Origin: Callaeas wilsoni
Taxonomy: Eukaryota; Chordata; Aves; Passeriformes; Callaeidae
DNA length: 64,000 bases
Direction: 5' to 3'
NCBI GenBank assembly: GCA_013398955.1
Contig: VWPU01009708.1
Span: 248,001-312,000, forward strand
Shown: positions 51,601-61,266 of the stretch, piece by piece
Layout: the number at the start of each line of letters is the position of its first letter
Numbering within the stretch: the first letter of the stretch is position 1
The notes under the pieces: generated by a model
Database searches by the model: none
What the model was told of the DNA's origin: nothing
What the model saw: only the letters and a program-made list of their open reading frames with translations
Made by a program: the position numbers and the translations under genes

Positions 51601-54600
51601 CTGAACAAAACCCGAAATGTATGGATAACCTGGAGAACTTCGAACAGTTTCTCAAGAGGACTCAGAATAGAAGCAGCTAGATCATTACTGCCAGCTCCGT
51701 CTGGAAGGCTGATGAACAGCTCAGTGGAGTGGAAAGGAATCACCTTTGTTGTGGTGAATGAACCAAACACAAGAATAACCAGGGGGCCACAGAGCCCAGA
51801 AAAAGAGGTTTGGTGGGCTGGTTCCAAAGGGTAAAACCCTCTTCTGTGAAGATGGCTTCTGCCTTTGAATTCCTAGGATTCCTGAGGCGGGTTTGGTCTG
51901 CCTGACTGACAGTGGACAGACACCCCTTTTATCCCCTAAGGAAAGGTAACCAGACCTGTCCTGCCTTTCTCCTCTTCCTATAGGTCCCTGCTATGCCATC
52001 CCCACCCCCTTCCCTGTATCCCTTTAAAGCCCCTCAGTCTCTTGTCTTGTCCTCTTTGCTTCCGGTCCCCTTCGAGGGAGCTCCTACAATAATCCCTTGG
52101 AACACCGGCCGAAGGGCCACCTCTGCTCATTTGTTACTGACCCCGCCTGGGCTATCCACAAGCCCCAGGCACGCTGGGCTCCGTGCCCTGCACCACACGG
52201 GCTGCGAGGCTGGCAAGCGAGGCACCGAGGTGCCACGGGGTGTTCTCCCTTTGTGTTGGACATTCTGGAACAAGCTGCTGCCATCTCAGCCCGGCCAGCG
52301 TGCCGGCGTACTAATATACACCTTGAGTACACTTCACTTTCTGAAGTGTGAGTACCCTGAAGTGTAAAACAGACTGATAGTGTGTGCCAGGATACCTCGG
52401 CATTTCCTCTGCTTACATGGAATGAACAAGACGAACTGAATATGCAGTAATTCAAAACTACACCATTCAGTGCATGAAATACACACTCTATCTAACCGAT
52501 CTAACCCAACCAAGATGCAACGAACAGCAATATAAAACACATTGTTCCTCTGACCTGACCAATCTAATCCGAATTCCACTGGGAATGTCTCAACATTACT
52601 GAACAACCTGTCTCCTCCAATGCAGGATTCTAATACCGAACTCATCTGCATGAGCAAAACATTCATGCGACTCTGTATTAAAAAAAAATTACTCTTTTGT
52701 TTTTCATGTTCCTAGTGTTGCATACTTCTTAATGCTTATCTTAAAATAAAATTAACTGTCTTTACCTGCAACATTTTAAAAAGAGTGATTTCAGAATGCT
52801 GTTATATATAGTACTACCATTTGTCCTAAAAGGAATCAAAAACCTGCCTATTTTATAATAATATTTTAGCTTTTGTCTCTCAAGATGAATTGAAACTTGC
52901 GACAAAATGCATTAAAAATACAGATGCAAATTTATCTGAACTGGTATTAGAGCCCAAAGACTTGAAAGGAAAGTTAATAAACAATCAGTTTATTGATTTT
53001 TATTTCTAAACTTCTAAATTACTTTTTGAAAACCATTTTTAAAACATTAACTCAAATATTCAAAGGCACAAAATAATTTAGTAACAGTTCATTGATCCCA
53101 CTGTAAATCCTTTCCCATTTAAAATATATTACTAGCAATATACTCACATGTCCTCAGGTGTCCAATGAAGCAAGAGTTTTATTTTGCCAGAATCTTCTTT
53201 TCTTTTAGCTATTACCTGTAATAGTTACATTAATCATAATTAAAACCAAATTCCAGATTTTTTTACTCAAAAGTTGTTGTTCTTCATGTCCTACTAGACA
53301 CTCACAGAAAGCAAACTGTTAGACTCCTTGAAAGTTGTGTGTATGCAATAAATATGCTCTGAAGACTGAAAATTGTTTTGCAAAGAACTTAAGTCCATTT
53401 AAGTTTTTAAGTGAAAAACACAATTCAGCCAGAAGATGTATACTTAATACAGCTTTATTTGGAAATATTCTTACTATACTCTCTACACTTCCTGCACTGT
53501 CCCAGAAACAAAATGGAAATTCAAAGGAAACGTGCATCAAAGTTGTCTCAAATCAGACACGGAGTTTTGCTGACCTCTTCTGGAAAAAGAAAACAATTCC
53601 ACACGGGAAATTGGTAGGCATCTCACTGTATTCATTTACTGTCTTACAAGGTTTCAATATATCAAAACAATGCAACTAGTTAAAATACACATGGTCACTG
53701 AACTGAAATACCTAAAAAAGCTAAAACCAGAGAATAGTTTAGTGTTCAAATATTTTAGAGAATTAATTCAAGCCACTTCAAAGGTTGGGGATGGCATGAC
53801 ACGGTAACCTATAAGTTACATTTTTTAATCAGTGTAGTACTGTTCCTTGGGTTAACCAGATGTGCTTGGCTTTTTCCATCTAACAATTCAGAGAGTTAAA
53901 TACAAAGAATTTGTATCAATTAAAAAAAAGCAAGCAGAAAAAAATTGTAAGTCAAAGGTCTATTCTGGATGGCAAGCACATTTCTTCTAAAAGGTTTTAT
54001 TAATGGCTACATTCTAAGTCTCTCCATATCTACAAAGAAAAGGATGTGTTAAAAAAAGTATATATAAATGAAAGGATGTGCCTTTTCAGAGGACATGAAA
54101 GGTATCTACAGCGACTGCTTAGAAATTCTTTTAATCAGAGTATCTGTCCTGAAAGATACTGCATTGTGTTGACATTATTCTTATGCTGCATAAAACAATA
54201 AAGCCACATCATTTATGTCTGACACCATGGCAACTTCATCTTCCCATTTTCCACCTTTCAAATTAATGTCTCTGATAATTACACATTTTTTCTTCATCTG
54301 AAGGTGGACCACACGAACTTATTATGCCATTTAGCTGGTCACCAATCAAATCCCATTTCCTAATGCTTTTAAGAGTAAGTGTTTGCATCTGAGGTATCAT
54401 TAGCATTAACAGTGCATATCCACAAAACTGCTCCTAGCCTACCTTTTCTTTTTAAAGCTGATTTTAGGCTGAGTCTCATCAACAGAGCCGATGCCCAGCA
54501 CAAGCCAGCACACCAAAATACAGCAGCAAAACGCAGCACGGCGCTGGAACCCTAGAGCCGTTCTCCCACTGGTACAGCCTCTCCCACAACTGAGGTCTAA

Positions 54601-57600
54601 GCAATTTCAGATCTAATCAACCTCCTACCACCTCGAGTGACGCATGCACGGATGAGCTAAAAGGATTTTCACCACTTCCTTCAAGTTAATTTGAAGCAGT
54701 TTTAGAGTAGATTCCTCCCTCTAATTCCACCTCCTTATGAATTATTCCAATAGCCAGAGCTGTTCTTCCACAACTGAGTGGACTGCCTGGATAACCTTCC
54801 AGATCAACACAGGCTGTGAACTGGAAGAGAATCTGCTATTCTCACAGCACTGTAAAATCCACGTTGGTCAGGAAAACTAGAATGAGATTTAAATACTTTA
54901 ACAGCTAAACCACCTGCAATCTCCACTTGCAGCTGGTGCTCAACGCACCTAAAGTTCAGCAGAAATCATTTGGAAAAGATTTCCAATACAAGCCACAGGT
55001 ATTTAGAACAATCATCAGCCTTGCAGAACAAGGAGAAATCAGCTTCATGCATACAAAATCAACTTTTATTTATGGAAAGAGACTGATAGTTCAAGAGTTT
55101 GAATTCCACAGTAAGATTAAGCTGTAGCTGAAGGCATGTTGGTCAGCACTCCTTGTCTGGACTATTCTACCAATTTAAAACCATCCCTCCCCACTTTGTC
55201 CACCTCTTACTTCTTTTCTTCAGCCAAGACTCCACCTTTTACATGCCTTCATCTCCCAAAATGCTTAAGAAACCCTGAGGTTATACAACTTTTTTAACCT
55301 CTGATCCTTCTACCCCAATTCAGTACTTTATCCCTGCTTTGAACTCTTCTAAATTAATACTGATGTCCTTCCTACCCAAACGCAAGTTCCCCACTTGGTT
55401 TTTGCCTCCTTCTAGCAATTCACCGATATTTTGGTGGTAAGTTTATTAAAAGAAAAAATGGGGACAGGAATACATGTATTCAGGATTATATCTTTTAAAC
55501 TGGAGAAAAAAAGGGAATAAGTACATATTTCAGATCAGTATCTTTAAATATTCGATTATACACCCAAAATATTTCTTGTGATAAATGAGCACTGTCACTC
55601 ATGACCATGGAAATGCCATCTGAACTGCATTCTTATTTAGAAGATAGAACCCATTTTTTTCTGCAAAACAAAGTTGCTGTTAGATATTCCCCAAGTGGAT
55701 CAGGCAGGAAATGTTCCAATCCATTCAATTTGTGAGCTAGAACAACTACAACCAATACTTCTTAAAAGTTCATTTACTAATGGCAGTGGAGGACTCAACA
55801 ATATTAAAAAAACTCCTCACTATTTCTTATTTCTGATTACATGTCTACAGCAGTAAGAGGAAAACAGAAATCCTTCTGAAAGATTTGATTTTTCAGACAC
55901 ATGGGTAAACAAACAGAATGCATCATATTTATACTTACAGTACTATGAAATACAACACTGTGGCCTTTTCCTAAACTTTCTATATGTGCTGAGAGATTAA
56001 AGCAGATGGCTCGATGTCTTATAGCATCCAGTGTTTGTGCATCAAAGAAGTCATGAGGTCTTGCTGGAAAAAAGGAAAGGAGATCCTTAGTGTTCAACAC
56101 ATTCAAAGCATTCAAACACATTCAAGCATGTAAATAGGTGTGAAGTGTCATTAGTAAATCATTTATCATCATGTCACTAGCACTACCTTGTCAGAGAGCT
56201 GCAAACATTGATTTCACTGAGAGGGAGAAATTACTCCAAGAGAAGCACAATTCAAGTTTGGTCAAAACACACTCCCTGTGGATGAAACAGCTATTTCCAA
56301 AAACGTAACTACATCCACTCATTTCAATTTCAATAATGCTGAATAGTCAGGTGGAAAACGTCACACTACTACGCATTTCTTTCTATGTACGAGTTGTCAT
56401 TCCATGTTCTTTGCCTATTAGTAAACTTTTTCTAGCCAACAATTACCAACTCCATCACATACTACGCTTCAATTTATAATGAATAAAGCACAACTAACAT
56501 CCGAGATTTTACAACCAGTCTAAAACCAGCAGGCATTATTAAAGACCTTTTCCTTTAGAAAAGGACTTTTATAGTTAAGTGTTTCTTGAACAGTAAAAAG
56601 ATTATTGAATTTTGATTTAGGGTGTAAAAGGAGGTCCATCAATTCTACACTAAAAGTACTTAAACTAAAAAATAATTGCTATTAAGAACATATTTGCATT
56701 GTATTAGAAATATTTCACAGAAAAGTTTTAAAATACACCATACCATATAAAACTGTAATAACATTAGCAAAAAAGTCTGATGAATATGTTCACAATTTTA
56801 AGCCTTACTTGAGAGTAGCAGTTTATGAAATAACACACTGAAATTAAAACTAAGAATAGGAACTGATATTACATTATCAACTATGTATTACCCTGAAATC
56901 TGCACAGTGATTCGAAGTTCTGCCATCTTCATTTAAAACAGCTTCTATATTCCTCTATCCATTATTTCAAAATGAACTACAAATTCCACTTAAAGCTAGC
57001 ATTTGCTGCACTCCTGGGGCTGATTGTTGGTAAGCATTCATCTGTACATTGTGTTCTGTCCCTGCTCCATCTCAGCTGGACACTGCCAATTAGGCAATCA
57101 TCTCACTGCAATGTTTTCTCGCTCTAAGTGGCAATGTAGGACCACAGCTCGTGCTGCAGGTGGCCAGTGATGCAAGCATATAAATATTTGATAAATAAGT
57201 ATGAGGGAGGAGAGGAGGGAGGGTGGAAAGAAGGGGGAAAAAAAAGAAAGCCAAATTTTTGCTTTCAGTTTAATGCAGCAAATTTCTCCAGGATTTACAG
57301 TGGAAAATGTTCAGCAAACTCAGAAGGGCACAATTTTTCAAAAGTATATGAATAATTTTATTTATTCTTTACTAAGTGTTAGTGTTGTATTTTCTATGCA
57401 TCTTTACTCTGAAAATGATTTTGAGGAAATGGATTTAAGTATCTTCCTTCCTCCTTAATAATACAAGTTCCAACTTTAAGTCAAACAAACACCATCANGC
57501 TTAATAATACAAGTTCCAAGTACACATCAATTCTTTAAGTCAAACAAACACCATCAAACCAGTAACCTACCAAATGAAAATCCAAGCCCTACATAAGTGA

Positions 57601-60600
57601 GTCTTACTGTAAATTTCATGAACAGTAAGCTTTCTTATCTCTCTCATATTCCTCCTGTGAACTCCATTATCATGCTTGTTAATAACTACAGTGTCATCTC
57701 TGCAATGAAAAAACAAGTGACAATATTGTATTCTTCAAGGGAGCTTCAGAATAGCAATACTATGACCTATTTTAGAGGTACACACTTTCAATAGATTTGG
57801 TTCTAAATGCCAGTCTGCATGAATGAGGGAATGTGTAAAAAGCTATCCAGAAGAGAAAGCAAGCCACAGACTCTAATCCTGAATTATTGTACATCAAAAT
57901 TTCTAAGACAGGTAAGATCTCTATAGCACCACGAATGTAACCAGCTAAAAAGGTGCCACGAGTAAAACAAGATTTTATGAGAAAAGGTTGATTTTCAAAC
58001 TTAGAAGAACATGCGTTGTTTACAAACAGGACAAAAGAAAAGTAAAACATTTTAAAATGGCATGTTAAAAAACCAAGTAAGTAACAGTAAAAATTCTCTT
58101 TATAGTCTAAGTTAGAAGATTGTATTCTCATCACATATAGCCACAGTAAAGTCTCCTTTTTCATTGCACATTCTCTCCCAGAAGGGTGTTAACCTTCAGA
58201 TATAAAGCAGAGGAAGCAAATATATAAATTTACTTTATTTAAGCTATTAGGAATTTATACATGCGGATGCTTCAGTAACAGCATATATTGGCCATCAATT
58301 CTCAATAAATATTTAGTAACCCACCTACACCTTTAAAAAAAGCCAGAGTCTAATAAAACCATGAGGTAGAAAGAACACGCTGACAACATTTTTTTCCAGA
58401 GACAAATTGTTTTGTGGTGCAAAACTGACAGGTTTTGTCAAATTATTATCTGCAAGTGATTTAAATCGATTGTCCACTATCAAATGGCATTTGTTTTATA
58501 TCCATGTCATTAAGTCCTTGTAACCCTACTTGCAGAGAACCTGGTGTTAAATACCTCTCCTTTTGGGCACTTAAAAATATCTAAATATAAATCCAGGTTC
58601 TTAGCTTTATATACTCTAGATTGAAAATACTTAATGATGTTAATTGTGTTATTTTGGCTTCTTAGATAAAGGTCTTTGCCTTCCCCCATTCTTCTTGGAA
58701 AAACAAAACATACAGACTTGCACACTTCATTCTTTAACTAAAACCGAGCTAAGAAACAGAAAGACAAGTAAAATTGTATCAGCCCTTTGTCACATTCGCT
58801 TCACCAACAATAATCCACACAAAGTTTGAAAGGAAAGCTGCCAATACGTAGCATTTTCAGAAAATGCCATCAACTTTGGATACATTTCTGGGTCACATAC
58901 CCTCTGGAGAAATACATTACAGTAGTCAGTTCCCAACTCAGTTAGAGATGATTTCTGCCTTAAGGCAAAAGTCTACAGCCAGCATTGCATTTGTCTCAAG
59001 AGGGAAGAAGATAAGAAATTGCTCAAGCAGCTGTCATTTTTCTTCCTGTGTAACACTTGATCAAGACAGCAGACCATTCAAATATTACAGTCTGGTCTTT
59101 AACATTCCCACAATATTTATTATTTACATTTTTTGCCACAAATTCATTCAGAAATTCTGCAGCAAATTCTTTTTACAACTATAGCATCTTAGCAGGTGAA
59201 GTTCTAATTATGAAGCTCTGATTTGAAATTCTTAAGTCAAATAATATAATATAATGTTTATCAATTTCTAATAAAATGCCAGCCTGAAAAACTACTTTTG
59301 CATATAGTGGGGAGTGAAAATGAATTAAGATGCATTAAATCAGCCACCTAACAAAATCAATATGGAGACACAAGCTAAGATGCAACTCAGGAACCTCTGA
59401 AAATTAAAATCCTGAAGTGACCAGTCTTAGACATCTGTATTTTGAGTAACACAGTCAACAAATCATGATAATCCTTTAGGAACCTGCAACTAGGTCAAGA
59501 AATCTTTCTCATTACATCTCAAATGCAAAAAGATACTGCAAAGCGAGGCCATAACCCTTCACTGATCAGCCTTCCCTTCTGCAACTTTCTCATTTACACA
59601 GATTTCCAGAATGAAAGGGAAAGCTCTTTGAAAATCAAATTCTGAAAAGGACAGAAAGAGTTTTCTAATTTCTTTAAATGTTTAATCAAAATTAGAGGAA
59701 ATATAATTGAAATCAGAAATCTCTACTTTTAAGATGTGCTTCACAATACAATTTGCTCATATATATTTTAGCAATACCCAGGCATACCCAGTGGCTCAGG
59801 AAACTTTTCAGAATTCCAGAGGATAATGTAACTTCCCAAGACATACTTGTCTGCATGCAAGGCACAAACATGACCACTGCTTCATAAATTTCCACAAAGT
59901 CCCTTAAAACACTAAAAAGGTGAGGCATGATAATCATAATCATGTGATAAAGAGTAATCACCTAAGACCACTAGTATGCGAATTCATTGTTGCAGTACTA
60001 TTTGAATAACTGGTAACTTTATTTCTTCACAGGAAGAGAAAGATGGATATAGCTACATATTCTGCCACAGAAGAGTTCTGGAGAAATCAGACTCTGCACA
60101 GTGTGAGATTTAAAATGTCCAATGGTTCATAAAAAAAGGTATCTTGTGCTACTTTCCAATACTGTAAGATGGATTTTGCACAAGTAAAAATTAATGCAGT
60201 TTTTTCTTCAGCTGTTGACATACCAGCAGAAAAAAAAAAGTAAATGGCTTTTTTCATGTCTCTTCAAAAATGCAAGTGTCACAATTACACAGCTATACAG
60301 TAAATGATCGGTTTGGTACTGGAGAGTTGCATCCAAAGCCATTATAAACCAAAGTGAAATATTTTAACAATTGCCTAATTTTTCCTAACTATTCTTCTAG
60401 ATTAGAATCTCTGTAGAAATTTGACATTTTATCAGTCTAATGCTAGGACAACTCAGGAATCAAACTACCAGATCCAAACGGACTAGAAGAGGTACTGGGT
60501 AAATGATTATTTCTTGCTAGAGGAAACAGTTCTCACTTTAAATGACAAATCACACCTCTCAGTACATTGGTTCATATAAAATTAATGAACATCAACTATG

Positions 60601-61266
60601 TGGAGACAGATTAAAAAAAAACATAGCAAGTCAATTCTGCCCAAAATTAGATCTTGGTTATGCTCATAAAACTGTCATTAACATAATGAGATGTTGTGCT
60701 CAAAAAAGAGCTTATATAACATGCATTTATCTCTAATTTATATGAATCTGCAATCTCTGTCTGAACTTCAGATCTCATCAGCACTAAACAGAACACTTTC
60801 CAACAGTAATATAGTCAGTACAAAAAGCAACTCTGAAATGAAAAGCTTCTTTCTTTCAATTGGCAACTCCAGTTGCTGCTCACAGCAAACTGATCTTTTC
60901 TCTGTAACTCACAGAGATTTACCCTGAAAAGGAACATAAACAGAATCTGGAATTGTTTTCTTCCCATCACAAGAAATGCCAACCCTAACAGATTCAAATA
61001 TGCAGAGAAACCACCAGAGTGAGGAGGAACTTTCAATCTAAGACAAACTTTTCAAGAACTTCTACTGGGAAACACTTACGTAGTGATCGTCGTCTCTTGT
61101 TCTTCAATTTTCTTCTTTTATTCATTCCAGCTTTAGATGGAGATTCCTCTTTGGCCTTTGGCTGGCTGGCAACTTTCGAAGAGTTCTGCTGGCTGAAGTG
61201 TGTGGGCACATGACGGGCAAGTCCTCCCTGAGATGCAAAGCTGGCATTGCACCCACCAACTACACA
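48510..61266 (-). CDS. AEBP2: AEBP2, 3' half: PRC2 accessory zinc-finger protein (partial, multi-exon)
   Basis: AEBP2 is a nuclear cofactor of Polycomb repressive complex 2. With JARID2 it defines the PRC2.2 form, contacts SUZ12 and RBBP4, and stimulates H3K27 methylation by EZH2. Five constitutive exons read on the minus strand (61,080-61,266; 55,939-56,063; 53,148-53,215; 50,229-50,342; from 48,611) total 525 nt to the stop at 48,581-48,583, an exact 175 codons. Visible parts of the 174 residues: a C2H2 finger (Cys1, Cys6, His19, His23), a Lys/Arg-rich stretch at about residues 49-61, then the conserved C-terminal region with motifs [18 protein letters not shown] and [16 protein letters not shown], and the terminus [10 protein letters not shown]. 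All junctions have AG acceptors and GT donors with matching phase. The first exons (N-terminal region and fingers 1-2) lie beyond the right edge. The family match is by recognition of the protein sequence. An alternative tail ends at 48,510. Confidence 0.96.
48844..48937 (-). CDS. AEBP2: Predicted alternative (cassette) exon of AEBP2
   Basis: This 94-bp segment has an acceptor TTTTTAGCAG and a donor GAG|GTAGTT. It reads open from the split Ser codon through 31 codons ([19 protein letters not shown], then [12 protein letters not shown]). Because 94 is not a multiple of 3, inclusion shifts the terminal exon into another frame, which also stays open for 33 codons to TAG at 48,510-48,512. The acceptor contains two AGs three bases apart (TAGCAG), so a one-codon variant (97 bp) is also possible. 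The exon is inferred from splice signals and open frames only, with no transcript evidence. The donor is weaker than those of the other exons. Confidence 0.6.
48938..50228 (-). other. AEBP2 intron before the cassette exon
   Basis: This 1.3-kb intron has no further exon, repeat family or RNA gene that I can recognise. It is AT-rich throughout. If the cassette exon is skipped, the intron runs on to 48,612. Confidence 0.75.
50229..50342 (-). CDS. AEBP2: AEBP2 exon ([13 protein letters not shown] segment)
   Basis: This 114-bp exon has a T-rich acceptor ending ATTCTTAG and a donor ACAG|GTAAC. It encodes 37 complete codons, [17 protein letters not shown] through LLLDPNIY, and ends with AG of a split codon. 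Joined to 48,611 that codon is AGA (Arg, canonical tail). Joined to 48,937 it is AGT (Ser, alternative tail). It is the last exon shared by both predicted forms in one frame. Confidence 0.96.
50343..53147 (-). other. AEBP2 intron carrying a solo LTR
   Basis: This 2.8-kb intron is mostly unremarkable AT-rich sequence. An antisense solo LTR occupies 51,747-52,318 and is visibly more GC-rich than its surroundings. A short (AAAT)-like run lies beside the acceptor at about 50,346-50,372. Confidence 0.85.
51747..52318 (+). mobile_element. Solo LTR of the same family, inside an AEBP2 intron (antisense)
   Basis: This 572-bp element begins TGTTGTGG, ends AATATA, and is flanked by perfect 6-bp direct repeats CACCTT (51,741-51,746 and 52,319-52,324). 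It matches the reverse complement of 3,834-4,395 along its whole length, including the GGGGGCCACAGAGCCCAGAAA block and the GC-rich 3' third. Its TATA region is changed to TTTAAAG. It lies antisense to AEBP2, so its polyadenylation and promoter signals point away from the gene's direction of transcription. Confidence 0.87.
53148..53215 (-). CDS. AEBP2: AEBP2 exon ([11 protein letters not shown] segment)
   Basis: This 68-bp exon follows the acceptor AACTATTACAG and ends at the donor CAT|GTGAGT. It encodes 22 codons ([20 protein letters not shown], then ED) plus two bases of a split Ile codon. It was identified because the phase and protein sequence continue exactly from 55,939 into 50,342. Confidence 0.95.
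53216..55938 (-). other. AEBP2 intron
   Basis: This 2.7-kb intron contains only short chance open frames on either strand. No mobile element or structured RNA was recognised. Confidence 0.8.
55939..56063 (-). CDS. AEBP2: AEBP2 exon, start of conserved C-terminal domain
   Basis: This 125-bp exon has acceptor CCTTTTTTCCAG and donor ACT|GTAAGT. It supplies the last two bases of the split Pro codon and then 41 codons, [12 protein letters not shown] through VVFHST. The region belongs to the conserved C-terminal part of AEBP2 that packs against SUZ12. The reading frame continues cleanly from the zinc-finger exon and into the 53-kb exon at phase 0. Confidence 0.96.
57202..57250 (+). repeat. G/A homopurine tract in AEBP2 intron
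   Basis: A nearly uninterrupted purine run with several GGG groups (GGGAGGAGAGGAGGGAGGG and later GGGGG). It could form a G-quadruplex or triplex on the plus (non-template for AEBP2 RNA) strand; this is a sequence-only inference. Confidence 0.75.
57455..57556. repeat. Near-duplicate pair separated by an N (likely assembly artefact)
   Basis: Copy A (57,455-57,497) and copy B (57,501-57,556) both run TTAATAATACAAGTTCCAA through TTTAAGTCAAACAAAC to ACCATCA. B has 13 extra bases (gtacacatcaatt). They are joined by the only ambiguous base in the window, N at 57,498. The pattern fits two alleles or a mis-joined gap rather than a real repeat. It lies in an AEBP2 intron and does not affect coding. 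Confidence 0.88.
61080..61266 (-). CDS. AEBP2: AEBP2 exon with third C2H2 zinc finger and KR-rich motif
   Basis: This 187-bp exon begins after a strong pyrimidine-rich acceptor (TTTTTTCTCACTAG) and ends at the donor C|GTAAGT. It opens with CVVGGC, and the finger is C-x4-C-x12-H-x3-H with core [18 protein letters not shown] Ser/Gln/Lys linker follows, then a basic run around [14 protein letters not shown]. In PRC2 structural work the basic segment of AEBP2 was reported to occupy the histone-H3 pocket of RBBP4; that is literature knowledge, not visible here. The exon ends one base into the next codon (CCA, Pro). The preceding exon, expected to end in GDKPFK, was not found between 61,267 and 64,000. 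Confidence 0.96.

Larger units (their letters stand above)
56064..61079 (-). other. AEBP2 intron with assembly ambiguity and purine tract
   Basis: This 5.0-kb intron holds a GA/G-rich purine tract at about 57,202-57,250 and an N-containing near-duplicate at 57,455-57,556. The rest is AT-rich, with no gene or recognised repeat. Confidence 0.8.

Noticed and set aside
51993..52455. Open frames of 84-124 codons
   Set aside because: Inside, or running out of, the second solo LTR copy; no recognisable protein.
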